DNA of 59,385 bases from Burkholderiales bacterium. GTDB lineage: Bacteria; Pseudomonadota; Gammaproteobacteria; Burkholderiales; UBA11063. The first letter of the stretch is position 1. Every line of letters begins with the position of its first letter. Positions 1-10,448 of the stretch are shown in pieces. The translations under genes and the position numbers were made by a program. The notes beneath the pieces are model-generated. The model searched no databases. It was not told the DNA's origin and worked only from the letters and a program-made list of their open reading frames with translations. The DNA is taken from positions 1 through 59,385 of the forward strand of contig JAIEPY010000103.1 in the NCBI GenBank assembly GCA_019748155.1, in the 5' to 3' direction.

Positions 1-249
1 TTTTTTTAAAATCACCATTTCTTCAGTGGGCTGTCACGCCCCATCAAGTGACATTTCTATTTCGGGTTAACATATTTATTACACTAATATTCTTTACATT
101 AATTACATTATTAAATCTGGAGCATTTATGCTTAACATATATATTCATCATCTTTGAATCTTGGACTTTGTCGGATTTCAAACAAGGCTCCTTATGTAGT
201 TCTATCAAATGCTAATACCAAAAACTACAAATGAATATTTGCATTTTCT
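1..249. other. Intergenic left edge
   Basis: No gene is visible here. The stretch is very AT-rich and starts with seven T, which could be the tail of a terminator lying outside the window. A short GGGC/GCCC inverted repeat with a six-base loop sits near base 29–42 and is too weak to call. No adapter sequence is seen at this end. Confidence 0.5.
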
Positions 250-282
250 TTGCTTAGTAGACACTCCCTATTTTATGATAAA

Positions 283-1059
283 ATGACCTATAATCACATT
301 TATGAAAATCAGTCTATGTTAATACCAAAATCAGATCAGGAGTTTTTTGAATTTTATTGTAAGGCTGCCAATGTTACCTTTAATAATGGCGAGAATGAGG
401 TCATTTTTATCAAAAATGCCATTCTTGAATTCAGCTATCTGTCACCATCATATCTAAAAAACCTCGATCCTAATGGCATAATAAAATTGGATCAAGACAA
501 CAGGATATTAACCAGCAGCGATGATTTTCATCTTCAACGGGCAATAAAACAAGACCTTGAGATAAAGGAAACATTAACCGCACAAGATTTTATTTATATT
601 GATATTTATAACAGGGTGGGTTTAATTCACAAGCGTCCTATAATAAATCCGGCAACTAATAATTTTGTTGGTATAATTGGCACGGTAAGACCATTTTATA
701 TGCCAAATATTTTAAGCCTGATTTATAAAATTCACGATGTTACAATTGGCATGCTAAATTCATCCAAAGCCCAACCACCCAAATACCAAATTACTGATCG
801 TCAGCAAATGGTGTTATTTTTGTATCTCAATAAATTCTCAAATACCGAGATTGCCACGATTATTAGTCTGGTTAGCGAGAAAATATCAAAAAACCGAGTT
901 AACGACCACCTTCAAAACCTTAAATATATTTTTAATGTAACCACAAAAGAACAGCTGATAGAGAAAGCAATTTCACTTAATTACCATCGCTTGATACCAC
1001 GAGGGTTTCTAAAACCAGGAAGTTACCCAATTACGGATGAAGCTATGATCGTAGGATAA
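283..1059 (+). CDS. PAS/LuxR-type helix-turn-helix transcriptional regulator
   Basis: The N-terminal two thirds looks like a small PAS-like sensory domain (a 'SPSYLKNLDPNGI' start and a later 'GIIGTVRPFY' strand). The C-terminal ~65 residues match a LuxR/GerE-type DNA-binding domain: 'ITDRQQMVLFLYL', 'FSNTEIATII', then 'NRVNDHLQNL' as recognition helix and 'TTKEQLIEKA' at the end. No receiver domain is present, so it is probably a one-component regulator; the ligand is unknown. The frame is open from a TTG at 250, but ATG 283 is preferred. A possible promoter (TTGCTT at 250–255, TATGAT at 274–279) would push the start further to ATG 316. No good ribosome-binding site decides between them. It converges on the photolyase gene, so a functional link is not implied. 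Confidence 0.7.
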   Translation: MTYNHIYENQSMLIPKSDQEFFEFYCKAANVTFNNGENEVIFIKNAILEFSYLSPSYLKNLDPNGIIKLDQDNRILTSSDDFHLQRAIKQDLEIKETLTAQDFIYIDIYNRVGLIHKRPIINPATNNFVGIIGTVRPFYMPNILSLIYKIHDVTIGMLNSSKAQPPKYQITDRQQMVLFLYLNKFSNTEIATIISLVSEKISKNRVNDHLQNLKYIFNVTTKEQLIEKAISLNYHRLIPRGFLKPGSYPITDEAMIVG

Positions 1060-1084
1060 AGCGCCGCGGATAATAGATGAATGT

Positions 1085-2530
1085 TTAATTGGGCGCAGTG
1101 ATATTTTGTGATGTAGTTAGTAGTTTAAATAACTCCAGTGCACGCGCACGACTTGATTTTAAATCAACCAGCGGATGCGGATAATCTATGCCTAAGCAAA
1201 CATTTGCTGCAGTAAGAATTTCTTCGGGTGCTTCCCAAGGATTGAATAAATACTTATTTGCTAGCAAAGCCAACTCTGGAACATAACGACGAGTATAATG
1301 ACCATCTGGATCAAATTTCTGCCCCTGCGTCACAGGATTAAAAATTCTATAATACGGCGCAGCATCTGCTCCAGTGCCCGCAACCCATTGCCAGCTAGCA
1401 CTGTTATTGGCAAGATCGGCATCAATCAGGCAATCCCAAAACCAACGTTCACCATCTCGCCAGTCAATTAATAAATTCTTAACTAAAAACGAAGCAACTA
1501 TCATACGAACACGGTTATGCATATAACCAGTTTGCCATAATTCACGCATACCTGCATCAACTATTGGAATTCCGGTCTGACCTTTTTGCCATTGGATTAA
1601 TAATTTGCTATCACTCACCCAAGGAAAATTATCAAATTTACGCTGCAAGTTGACCCGGGGAATGCTTGGGTTATAATAAAGCAAACTATATGAAAATTCA
1701 CGCCAAGCCATTTGTCTCCGAAATGCCTCAAAATTATTCTCGGCAAACTGAGCATAAGATGCATACCAGACTTGGTTGGGTGATAGCTCGCCGAAGTGTA
1801 AATAAGTTGATAACCTTGAAACCGCATTCTTAGCGGGAAAATCACGCCCTTCTTTATAATCTGAAATGCCTTCAGCCATAAAATCAACTAACTGTTGTTG
1901 TACAGCAAGCTCACCAATGCTCCAATTAGAAATAATCTCTGAGCTCCAGCTCTTGTCTGGCAATAATTCAAGCTTATCTATAGCTGATTGATTGGTTTGC
2001 TGATCATTGAAAAAAAATTGTATTTGATTTGGCTTATCTAACGGTAGTCGTGGCGCTATAGCCTTAAGGCATCCATTATGGTAAAAAGGTGTAAACACTC
2101 GGTATGGGGTTTTATCGCTTTTTAAAACCTCCCAGGGCTCCCAAAGCAATGAGCCATTGAAAGTGTTAACCGCAATACCTTTACCCAGTAAATCCTGCTT
2201 AATCTGAGTATCGCGCACAATCCGCCACGGTTCATAACAACGATTCCAGTTAACCGTAGTTACATTATACTTGTCTATAAGCTCAGACAAAATTATTTTT
2301 GGATCGCCAGAAAACACCAACAATTGCCCATTTAATGATGAATTTAGTGCAATTAATGATTGATGCAACCAACAACGACTAGCTGCACCCATTTTATAGA
2401 TATCAGAATTAACATCATCTAAAATATAAACAGGAAGAACCAGACCCTTAGTCGCAGCATCAAATAAAGCTGGATTATCACTTAAACGTAAGTCCTGACG
2501 AAACCAATGTATTGTTACCATAGCACTCAT
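1085..2530 (-). CDS. phrB: Deoxyribodipyrimidine photolyase (class I CPD photolyase)
   Basis: This flavoenzyme repairs cyclobutane pyrimidine dimers using blue light. The 481 residues have the family's usual length. An N-terminal Rossmann-type antenna domain begins 'IHWFRQDLRLSDNPAL'. The helical FAD domain carries 'RLSTYLHFGELSP' (~239–251), 'WREF' (~276–279), 'GIPIVDAGMRELW' (~320–332) and 'ADLANNSASWQW' (~371–382). The Asn at ~376 is the one that contacts FAD N5 in photolyases, where plant cryptochromes have Asp, so a repair enzyme is favoured over a cryptochrome. Trp residues of the electron-transfer chain are present (for example W382). Start is ATG 2530; a second ATG three codons later is possible. 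It is monocistronic by appearance. Confidence 0.95.
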   Translation of the reverse strand: MSAMVTIHWFRQDLRLSDNPALFDAATKGLVLPVYILDDVNSDIYKMGAASRCWLHQSLIALNSSLNGQLLVFSGDPKIILSELIDKYNVTTVNWNRCYEPWRIVRDTQIKQDLLGKGIAVNTFNGSLLWEPWEVLKSDKTPYRVFTPFYHNGCLKAIAPRLPLDKPNQIQFFFNDQQTNQSAIDKLELLPDKSWSSEIISNWSIGELAVQQQLVDFMAEGISDYKEGRDFPAKNAVSRLSTYLHFGELSPNQVWYASYAQFAENNFEAFRRQMAWREFSYSLLYYNPSIPRVNLQRKFDNFPWVSDSKLLIQWQKGQTGIPIVDAGMRELWQTGYMHNRVRMIVASFLVKNLLIDWRDGERWFWDCLIDADLANNSASWQWVAGTGADAAPYYRIFNPVTQGQKFDPDGHYTRRYVPELALLANKYLFNPWEAPEEILTAANVCLGIDYPHPLVDLKSSRARALELFKLLTTSQNITAPN

Positions 2531-2586
2531 TTTATAAAATTTAGCACCCTTATAAAGTAACAGCGCCTTTTATCATAATTTTTGAT

Positions 2587-2730
2587 TTAATTTCTAGTTA
2601 TAATATCCAAAATAACTTTATTGGTTTCACGCACTCCATAATGGTGAGTATGTTTGAGCTCAACACTTACCGACTTTTTACCAGTAATTTCATTATCTGT
2701 ATTTTTGCGCTGCATTAAAAATACCACCAT
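2587..2730 (-). CDS. Small hypothetical protein (47 or 42 aa) between valS and phrB
   Basis: A short open frame fills the gap downstream of valS without overlapping either neighbour. From ATG 2730 it encodes 47 residues; an ATG at 2715 has a better upstream purine stretch (GGTGG) and gives 42 residues beginning MQRKNTDNEITGK. The product is hydrophilic and charged, with a central 'VELKHTHHYGVRE' and an 'ILDIITRN' end. It has no recognised domain. It may be a real small protein or the remaining tail of a decayed gene; only conservation in relatives would tell. Confidence 0.35.
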   Translation of the reverse strand: MVVFLMQRKNTDNEITGKKSVSVELKHTHHYGVRETNKVILDIITRN

Positions 2731-2753
2731 TAAATACAGTGGCTTAAAGAAAG

Positions 2754-5510
2754 CTACCACAATTTAGCTAACTGGCTTTGCAACTGACTAATAATCGTAT
2801 TCAATTCATTAACCCGTTTTGTGTCTTTGGCAACTAAGTCTGCCGGAGCTCGTTCAACATATTGCGGATTATTTAGCTTAACCTGCATTTTTTCTACTTC
2901 TTTATTGTTTTTCTCAATCTCTTTAGTTAAACGAATTTTTTCAACAGCAACATCAATTTCTACTTTTAACATCAAACGCGCACCCTCAGTTACCGCAACT
3001 GGAGCACTATCAGATTCAAGAGTTGTAACTAACTCAACCTCAGAGATTTTAGCTAACACTTTGATGTATTCAGCATATGCCACAAATAACTCCGGCTTGG
3101 CAGTTTCAATAAATAATGGAGCTTTCACTGCTGGTAGTAAACCCATTTCGGCGCGTAAATTACGCACCACTCCGGTTAATTGTTTTAACTGTGCTATTTG
3201 CGCCAATACCTGATCACTATCCACAACAGCATAATCTGTTGCCTCAGGGAAAGGTGACAACATAACGGATGCTTGTTCATTTTTGCTAGCCCGTGGAGCA
3301 ACTACCTGCCATAACTCTTCTGTGATAAATGGCATAAATGGATGTGCTATTCTCAGTACTGCTTCCAGCACGGTTAAAAGTGTATCAATCGTAGCTGCGC
3401 GAATACTCTCATCTGAAGACTGTAAATTAACCTTAGCTAATTCTAAATACCAGTCACACAACTCATTCCAGATAAACTCATAAATCCGTTGGGTGGCCAA
3501 ATCAAAACGATAGGTAGTAAAACCATTTTCCACATCAGTTATCAGACGAGCTAACTCAATCAATATCCAATTATCAATCATTGAACGCTTAGTTGAAGTA
3601 GCTACCAAAGCTTTATGATTTTCAACATTCATCAGCACAAACTTAGTGGCATTAAATAATTTATTACAGAAATTTCGACTGCCCTCAATTCGTTTTAAAT
3701 CAAAATTAATATAACGCGCCTGAGTTGCTGAGGTAGCTAGTGAGAAACGCAACGCATCCGCACCAAAAGCTAAAAAGCCATCTGGATAGTCTTTACGGGT
3801 TTGTTTAGCAATTACTTCTGCTTGTTTTGGATTCATCAGGTTCGCGGTACGTTTAGCTACCAGCTCATCAAGGCTAATACCATTAATGATATCCAGCGGG
3901 TCAATCACATTGCCTTTGGATTTAGACATTTTTTCACCGTGCGCATCCATAATCAAGCCGTTGATATAAATATCTTTGAATGGAATCTCACCAGTAAATT
4001 CTTCGGTCATCATTATCATCCGCGCCACCCAGAAGAAGATAATATCAAAACCAGTTACCAGCACATTTGAAGGTAAGAAAGTTTTTAATTCCGGAGTATT
4101 ATCTGGCCAGCCGAGCGTTGAAAAACACCATAATGCCGAGCTAAACCACGTATCCAAAACATCATTGTCTTGTACAAGTTCTACATTATCCCCCTCCAAT
4201 TGACGTAGCGCATCTTCATAACTTAATGCTACACAAACAAACTCCCCAGTTTTCTTATTAAAATAAGCCGGAATCCGATGCCCCCACCACAATTGGCGCG
4301 AGATACACCAATCTTGTATTTTCTCTAACCATTGGTCATAGGTTTTTTTCCAGTTTTCCGGTACAAAGCGAATTTTGCCACTATTAACTAGTTCCAAACC
4401 TCGTTCAGCAAAACTATCCATCCTCATGAACCATTGATCCGTCAGCATCGGTTCAATTACTACGTTAGTCCGATCACCGCGTGGCACCATCAATTTATGC
4501 GGCTTAGTTTCAACCAGTAACCCAAGCGCTTCTAAATCAGCCAAGACCGCTTTCCGCGCCGCAAAACGTTCTAGCCCACGATATTTTTCTGGCGCATTGT
4601 CATTGATAAAGCCATCTAGGGTCATAATACTAATGACAGGAAGACTATGCCTACCACCTAACTCATAGTCGTTAAAATCATGTGCCGGAGTAATTTTTAC
4701 ACAACCCGTACCAAATGCAGCATCGACATAATCATCGGCAACAATTGGAATTTCACGCCCTACCAAAGGCAGAATTAACTTTTGCCCAATCAGGTGTAAA
4801 TAGCGTTCATCTTCAGGATTGATGGCAACAGCGACATCACCCAACATGGTTTCTGGGCGAGTTGTTGCGACAATTATTGACTCGGTGCTATCTTTTACTG
4901 GGTAACGAATATGCCATAAGCTACCATTTTCTTCACTGGAAATTACTTCTAAATCTGACACTGCTGTTTGTAGTTTGATATCCCAGTTAACCAAGCGCTT
5001 ACCACGATAAATCTTTCCACCGTTGTATAAATCCACAAAAACTTTGCTAACTGCTTTAGATAAACCCTCATCCATAGTAAAACGTTCACGCGACCAGTCA
5101 CATGAAGCACCTAGCCTGCGCATTTGATTGGTAATCGTACCACCTGAATACTCTTTCCACTCCCAAACTTTTTTTACAAATTCTTCACGACCCAAATCAT
5201 GACGGGAAATATCCTCTTGGTCTAATTGACGCTCCACCACGATCTGAGTTGCAATCCCAGCATGATCAGTTCCAGCCTGCCATAAAGTATTATAGCCTTT
5301 CATCCGATGGTATCTGATTAGTGCATCCATAATGGTTTGCTGAAAAGCATGCCCCATGTGTAAAGTTCCGGTGACATTCGGTGGCGGCAATTGAATACAA
5401 TAACTCGGCGCGTTAGTATCATTACTTGGCTTAAAATAACCATTACTTTCCCATTGTTGATACCATTTAGTCTCAATTTCACTTGGCGTATATGCTTTAG
5501 CTAATTCCAT
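2754..5510 (-). CDS. valS: Valine--tRNA ligase
   Basis: Cytoplasmic class I aminoacyl-tRNA synthetase that charges tRNA-Val. The 918 residues show the complete family layout: the HIGH-type signature as HMGH at 51–54 within '[15 protein letters not shown]', the CP1 editing domain with '[15 protein letters not shown]' (~215–229) and '[15 protein letters not shown]', the KMSKS loop at 527–531, an anticodon-binding helical domain, and a C-terminal charged coiled coil (about the last 75 residues) typical of ValRS. Start at ATG 5510. It appears to be transcribed alone; the divergent namZ gene lies 177 bp upstream. Confidence 0.98.
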   Translation of the reverse strand: MELAKAYTPSEIETKWYQQWESNGYFKPSNDTNAPSYCIQLPPPNVTGTLHMGHAFQQTIMDALIRYHRMKGYNTLWQAGTDHAGIATQIVVERQLDQEDISRHDLGREEFVKKVWEWKEYSGGTITNQMRRLGASCDWSRERFTMDEGLSKAVSKVFVDLYNGGKIYRGKRLVNWDIKLQTAVSDLEVISSEENGSLWHIRYPVKDSTESIIVATTRPETMLGDVAVAINPEDERYLHLIGQKLILPLVGREIPIVADDYVDAAFGTGCVKITPAHDFNDYELGGRHSLPVISIMTLDGFINDNAPEKYRGLERFAARKAVLADLEALGLLVETKPHKLMVPRGDRTNVVIEPMLTDQWFMRMDSFAERGLELVNSGKIRFVPENWKKTYDQWLEKIQDWCISRQLWWGHRIPAYFNKKTGEFVCVALSYEDALRQLEGDNVELVQDNDVLDTWFSSALWCFSTLGWPDNTPELKTFLPSNVLVTGFDIIFFWVARMIMMTEEFTGEIPFKDIYINGLIMDAHGEKMSKSKGNVIDPLDIINGISLDELVAKRTANLMNPKQAEVIAKQTRKDYPDGFLAFGADALRFSLATSATQARYINFDLKRIEGSRNFCNKLFNATKFVLMNVENHKALVATSTKRSMIDNWILIELARLITDVENGFTTYRFDLATQRIYEFIWNELCDWYLELAKVNLQSSDESIRAATIDTLLTVLEAVLRIAHPFMPFITEELWQVVAPRASKNEQASVMLSPFPEATDYAVVDSDQVLAQIAQLKQLTGVVRNLRAEMGLLPAVKAPLFIETAKPELFVAYAEYIKVLAKISEVELVTTLESDSAPVAVTEGARLMLKVEIDVAVEKIRLTKEIEKNNKEVEKMQVKLNNPQYVERAPADLVAKDTKRVNELNTIISQLQSQLAKLW

Positions 5511-5687
5511 TTATGCTGCGATCCTTTTATAATATAAAATTCATAATTTACCCGGTATTTTAGCACAGCTCATAGGCTAAATTTTTGATACTTAATGCCA
5601 AAACGCGGGCTAAACCAAAAAATTCGCCGATGAATACTTAGCAAATAATGCTAAAATTGAAACCTTTAACCTTTATGCGACCATTCA

Positions 5688-6863
5688 ATGAAATTTTTAC
5701 TTACAGTAATTGCAAGCATATCGCTAGCCACAACTAATTGCTATGCAAAAAGCGTAATTAATGCTGATGCCAGATTTGAACTTTATGAATCAATGATTAG
5801 CCAAAAACGAGTTGCAGTTTTTGCTAATAATGCTTCAATAGTTGAAAGCGAAAATATCATCAGTTTCTTACACAACAAAAAAGTCAACATCGTCAAAATA
5901 TTTACCCCTGAACACGGTTTTAGCGGATTAAGTGATGCGGGTGTATCCGTTTCAGATACTGCGGAAAGTGGAATCAAGATAGTTTCTTTATATGGAAAAA
6001 AAGAGCGCCCGGATAGCAAAGACTTAGCAGATGTTGATGTTATCTTATTTGATATTCAGGATGTTGGAGTACGCTATTATACCTATATTTCATCATTGCA
6101 AAAACTCATGGAAGCCGCAATTGAAAATAATAAACCATTAATAATCTTAGACCGCGCTAACCCCAATGGGTTTTACATCGATGGACCAGTATTAGAAAGT
6201 AAGTATAAATCATTTGTTGGAATGCAAAAAATTCCAATCGTCTATGGAATGACTATTGGTGAGTATGCCAAAATGCTACAAGGTGAACAATGGTTGGACG
6301 TGGCGCCACGACAAAACGCTAAACAACTCAAATTAAGCGTAATTCCTCTAGATAATTATACACATCAAACTAAAGTAGTCTTAAAAATTAAGCCCTCTCC
6401 AAACTTACCAAATATGAACGCAATTTATTTGTATCCATCATTAGGATGGTTTGAGGGCACAAAACTTAGTATTGGACGCGGTACTTTAATGCCATTTGAA
6501 GTATTAGGACACCCTGCTTACCAGAGTGATTTTAGTTTTACACCGCAAACGATGACTGGTGCACTCAATCCGCCACTAAAAGGTGAAAAATGTTACGGAT
6601 GGGATCTGCAAGTAGCAGAAAGTACAATACAGCCTCAGCAAAATGCACAAATTCAGTTAAAATATCTTTTGCAAGCCTATCAGCAATTTCCAGATAAAGG
6701 CCACTTCTTTACGCCGTTTTTTTATAAGTTGTCTGGAACTACAGCTCTACGTCAGCAAATTGAATCAGGATTAAGTGAAAGTGCCATTCGCACTAGCTGG
6801 CAACCTGATTTGAATAAATTTAAAGCAATTCGTAAAAAATATCTATTGTATCCGGAAAACTAA
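5688..6863 (+). CDS. namZ: Exo-beta-N-acetylmuramidase NamZ-like protein (DUF1343, YbbC family)
   Basis: The 391-residue protein begins with a clear signal peptide (MKFLLTVIASISLATTNCYA) and so is exported. The body matches the DUF1343/YbbC family: 'IFTPEHGFSG', 'SLYGKKERP', 'DVILFDIQDVGVRYYTYISS', 'IILDRANPNG', 'GMTIGEYAKM' and 'GWFEGTKLSIGRGT'. The Bacillus subtilis member is the exo-muramidase NamZ (GH171), which removes terminal MurNAc during peptidoglycan turnover. A role in cell-wall recycling is inferred from that family. It is followed after only 7 bp by an EamA permease, suggesting co-transcription. The ribosome-binding site is weak. Confidence 0.85.
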   Translation: MKFLLTVIASISLATTNCYAKSVINADARFELYESMISQKRVAVFANNASIVESENIISFLHNKKVNIVKIFTPEHGFSGLSDAGVSVSDTAESGIKIVSLYGKKERPDSKDLADVDVILFDIQDVGVRYYTYISSLQKLMEAAIENNKPLIILDRANPNGFYIDGPVLESKYKSFVGMQKIPIVYGMTIGEYAKMLQGEQWLDVAPRQNAKQLKLSVIPLDNYTHQTKVVLKIKPSPNLPNMNAIYLYPSLGWFEGTKLSIGRGTLMPFEVLGHPAYQSDFSFTPQTMTGALNPPLKGEKCYGWDLQVAESTIQPQQNAQIQLKYLLQAYQQFPDKGHFFTPFFYKLSGTTALRQQIESGLSESAIRTSWQPDLNKFKAIRKKYLLYPEN

Positions 6864-6870
6864 TATTTCA

Positions 6871-7749
6871 ATGAGTAAACATATCTTTTTTGTCCTTTTT
6901 GCAATCGCCAATATTGTATTTTCAAGCGTTCTCATTCGTTTTTGCGAAACAGGTCCTGTTGCGTCTGGTGCATATCGCTTGCTACTGACTATCCCTATGT
7001 TACTCGCGATGAATAGTAGCAATAAACGTAATTTCCAGCACAAATTAACCATGCCAATCATAATTTCATCTTGTTGTGCCGGATTATTTTTTGCTTTAGA
7101 TTTAGCGGTGTTTAATGTCTCCATAATCTATACCTCATTAGCTGAATCAACTTTATTAACTAATATGGTACCGTTCGTAATTGCACCAATTTCAATTTTT
7201 TGGTTTAAAGAAAAAGTGCCACTTAAGTTTTTAGTTACTGTAGCATTAGCAATTATCGGCTTATATTCCCTAATGTCTGAGAGTAGTCTCTCAGCTCGGC
7301 ATCTTAGCGGAGATTGGCTGGCTTTATTATCCGCGGTATTTTATGCGTTATTCCTAACTAGCATAAAAACAGCTAGAGCAGCTTACCCTGCCAGCATGGT
7401 AATGATTATGGTTTGTATTGTGGGTGGTGTATTGCTCATGTTACTTGCAATCTACAAACATGAAATAGTAGTTCCGCTAAGCTATCACGGATGGATTATA
7501 TTGTTTTTTGTTGCTTTTAATGGTCAAGTATTGGGACAAACGCTTTTAGCTTATTCAGTTAAATATATCCCATTACAACTAACTTCAATTTTCCTGCTTC
7601 TCTCTCCGATTTTTGCTGCAGTTTATGCCTATATAATCTTCCACGAAACACTGCAAGCTATGCAAATAATTGGTATTGCAGTTATTTTAGCCGCAGTATA
7701 TTATGGCAAACAAATTCTGGAGAACCCTCTACATAAAAATGATTTTTAA
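6871..7749 (+). CDS. EamA/DMT-family inner-membrane transporter
   Basis: The 292 residues form about ten hydrophobic helices in two homologous halves of five, the hallmark of EamA (DUF6) drug/metabolite permeases. The second half ends with the typical 'LTSIFLLLSPIFAAVYAYIIFHETL' pattern, and the first half has 'ESTLLTNMVPFVIAPISIFWFKEKV'. The substrate cannot be read from sequence. Lying 7 bp after the NamZ-like gene it may export or import a cell-wall-derived or related metabolite, but that is only an operon guess. Confidence 0.85.
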   Translation: MSKHIFFVLFAIANIVFSSVLIRFCETGPVASGAYRLLLTIPMLLAMNSSNKRNFQHKLTMPIIISSCCAGLFFALDLAVFNVSIIYTSLAESTLLTNMVPFVIAPISIFWFKEKVPLKFLVTVALAIIGLYSLMSESSLSARHLSGDWLALLSAVFYALFLTSIKTARAAYPASMVMIMVCIVGGVLLMLLAIYKHEIVVPLSYHGWIILFFVAFNGQVLGQTLLAYSVKYIPLQLTSIFLLLSPIFAAVYAYIIFHETLQAMQIIGIAVILAAVYYGKQILENPLHKNDF

Positions 7750-7853
7750 GCGCTAAAACCCAAACCAAATAATAATAGCATATTTTCCTTAGATAGCACT
7801 AAATATCACTCTTAAAACATGGTAAAATCCGCAGGTATTTTTAAGGAAATTAA

Positions 7854-10448
7854 ATGCAAATCATTGATCAATTAATCGAAGCCGTACGTAGCAATAAGCT
7901 ATTAAAATTAGTAAGTTTAATTAATGACGGGGTGGAGATTAATCAGGTCAATGCGCATGGAATAACTCCACTAATTCAAGCAGCAAGCTCTGGCAACTGG
8001 AGTGCGGTAGAAATTCTGCTTCAAGCTGGAGCTAACTTGGAGCAAAAAAATCAATTTGGTGCAAATGCGCAAAATATAGCTGAACTATTTGGTCATAGCG
8101 AAATTGCCACAAAATTAAGCGCTTTAATTGAAGAGCACCAGTACGGTTCAAATTTAACTGATAATGATAACAGTGATTTATTATTTTATGCCATAGAAAA
8201 CAATAATCGAGAGTTACTCATTAGCTGCCTTAATCGTGGAATAAATGTAAATCAATTAAACACAAATGGCTGGAGCGCATTAAATGCTGCAGCATTAGGT
8301 GCAGACTCTGAGGTTATTAACCTATTACTAAATGCCGGAGCTGATCTCGAGTTAGCAGATAACGATGGTTGGACACCATTATTTTTTGCAAGCTGGCAAA
8401 ATCAACCGCAGATTGTAAAACAACTTATTATCGGTGGAGCTAATCCTAATGCAGAAGATAACTACGGGCTAACTGCCCTACTCTATGCTGCACGTGACGG
8501 CTTTATTGAGGTGGTTCAAGAGCTAATCAATGCTAAAGCCAATATCGAGCATACTGATAAATATGGTTGGAGCGCAATCTTCTTTGCGCTAAAAGAAGGT
8601 CATCTAAATATAATAAAATTACTAGCTGCAGCAGGAGCTAATTTAGACAAAATAGACAACTCTAAATGGAACCCACTAATTTATGCTGCAGGTGACGGTA
8701 AAACAGATATTTGTAAATTTCTCTTAGAGCATGGATGTGATTATCGCTACAGCGATACGCTTGGCTGGAATGCGTTATTTTTTGCCAGCTGGAAAAATCA
8801 AGCTGAAATAATAACCCTCTTAATTAGTCATGGCTCATCATATGAGCAAACCGATGAATCTGGAAACACTCCGCTAATTTATGCTGCACGAGATGGTCAA
8901 TGTGAATCAATCTGTGCGTTAACTAAGGCTGGAGCTAATGTTAATCGTTATGATAAAGTTGGTTGGAGTCCATTATTTTTTGCAGTTCTTAAAAATCAGG
9001 CACAAGCAATCAGAACCCTAACCAATTGTGGTGGAAATATTGAATGTTATGATATCTATGGTTGGACTCCACTATTCTACGCGGCACGAAATGGTGATAT
9101 AGCGATGATAAATTTACTCATCCAGCTTGGTGCCAATATTGAACACAGCGATGAAGATGGGCGTTCAGCGTTAAGTATTGCTGCACTTTATAATAAATCA
9201 GAATCTTTGGATGCCTTAATCACAGCTGGCGCTAATATTGAGCACCTCGATGATTATGACATGAGTGCCCTAGACATTGCTGAAGATAAGTTTTTTCATG
9301 ATGCCGTGCTAAGTTTAGTAAAAGCTGGTGCTAGCATGACTAAACGTAATGCCGAGTGTGGTAAAACTCTGATTTGGGCAGTGAGTGCAGGTAAATTAGA
9401 TGCGGTTGAATTACTCCTAAATGCTGGTGCCTGCGTCGATTACTACAATAAATCATACTGGAGCCCTCTAATGTATGCGGTTAGATCTGGCTATGGTGAA
9501 ATCGCTAAAACTTTAATTAATTATGGTGCTAATCTCGAAGATGTTGATGAATATGGCTGGACCCCATTAATCTTTGCTGCATGGTACAATCAGGCTCAAA
9601 TTTTAGAATTACTCATTGAGCATGGTGCCAATATTGAGCATACTGAACAACATAAGCGCAGTGCATTATTAATTGCTGCTGAACGAGGCAATTTAGAGCC
9701 AGCAAAAATACTACTCTCCTACTCCGCCAATCTTAATCAAAGAGATGATGAAAATAATACTGCGCTACTTTTAGCACAAGCTAATAATCATCGTAGTTTA
9801 ATTGAGCTACTTCTTAATCCAGCTAAATTTATAGTTTCAACTAAAAAGCAACCGCAATCAGTCAATAATGATCATAGCCTGCTTAGCGCTGTAATTAATG
9901 CTACCGCCAAGCAAGTAAAACAGCTGATACACCAGCAAGCGGCAGAGTTGGAAAAGACAAATAGTGATGGACAAAGTGCTTTATCTTTGGCTGCAATACA
10001 TGGTAAATCAAACGTAGTACGCTCCTTACTTGCAGCAAAAGTTAATAAAGAACATCAGGACAATAATGGTGAAACAGCCTTAATGTTAGCTGCTGAGCAC
10101 GGAAAATCAAATATAATGCGCATATTACTAGCCGCTGGTGCAAATCTGGAACATGCCAACATAGCCGGAAGGACAGCTTTAGGAATGGCTGCTTTGCTTG
10201 GTAAAGCCAATTTAGTTAAGCTACTTTTAAGCGTTGGTGCGAAACTCGAACATAGTGATCTAGATAAACGTACTCCGTTACTGATGGCTGCGCGGCAAGG
10301 TAAATCTCATGTAGTTGAAATTCTAATCGCTGCCGGAGCAAATTTACACCACCGAGATTATGATGAGATGAGTGCGCTTGATCTAGCACAAAAATATCAG
10401 CACAATGATGTAGTTGACATGCTCCAACGCTCATCTGGCAAGAGTTAA
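7854..10448 (+). CDS. Large ankyrin-repeat protein (about 24 repeats)
   Basis: The 864 residues are almost entirely ankyrin repeats of 33–34 residues ('TPLIYAARDGQ…LLxAGANIEH'), beginning at residue ~15 and ending near the C-terminus, with one non-repeat linker around residues 655–680. No signal peptide, membrane helix or catalytic domain is visible, so it is a pure protein-interaction scaffold. Adjacent repeats alternate between an 'LFFASWxNQ' type and an 'LIYAARDG' type, showing growth by duplication of two-repeat units. Good ribosome-binding site (AAGGAA) eight bases before ATG 7854, and a plausible -10 (GGTAAAAT) upstream. Such proteins are often host-interaction effectors in host-associated bacteria, but many are intracellular; nothing here shows secretion. 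Its stop codon overlaps the stop of the convergent efflux gene. Confidence 0.9.
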   Translation: MQIIDQLIEAVRSNKLLKLVSLINDGVEINQVNAHGITPLIQAASSGNWSAVEILLQAGANLEQKNQFGANAQNIAELFGHSEIATKLSALIEEHQYGSNLTDNDNSDLLFYAIENNNRELLISCLNRGINVNQLNTNGWSALNAAALGADSEVINLLLNAGADLELADNDGWTPLFFASWQNQPQIVKQLIIGGANPNAEDNYGLTALLYAARDGFIEVVQELINAKANIEHTDKYGWSAIFFALKEGHLNIIKLLAAAGANLDKIDNSKWNPLIYAAGDGKTDICKFLLEHGCDYRYSDTLGWNALFFASWKNQAEIITLLISHGSSYEQTDESGNTPLIYAARDGQCESICALTKAGANVNRYDKVGWSPLFFAVLKNQAQAIRTLTNCGGNIECYDIYGWTPLFYAARNGDIAMINLLIQLGANIEHSDEDGRSALSIAALYNKSESLDALITAGANIEHLDDYDMSALDIAEDKFFHDAVLSLVKAGASMTKRNAECGKTLIWAVSAGKLDAVELLLNAGACVDYYNKSYWSPLMYAVRSGYGEIAKTLINYGANLEDVDEYGWTPLIFAAWYNQAQILELLIEHGANIEHTEQHKRSALLIAAERGNLEPAKILLSYSANLNQRDDENNTALLLAQANNHRSLIELLLNPAKFIVSTKKQPQSVNNDHSLLSAVINATAKQVKQLIHQQAAELEKTNSDGQSALSLAAIHGKSNVVRSLLAAKVNKEHQDNNGETALMLAAEHGKSNIMRILLAAGANLEHANIAGRTALGMAALLGKANLVKLLLSVGAKLEHSDLDKRTPLLMAARQGKSHVVEILIAAGANLHHRDYDEMSALDLAQKYQHNDVVDMLQRSSGKS

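Noticed and set aside
1060-1084. Terminator between the regulator and phrB
   Set aside because: GCGCC and GGCGC pair over a 27-base loop that reaches into phrB, with no T tract; too weak.
2821-4203. Several plus-strand open frames inside valS
   Set aside because: They are antisense to a full-length, motif-complete synthetase and have no recognisable protein features; the same applies to long antisense frames within trpDC, trpE, the NCS2 permease and purD.
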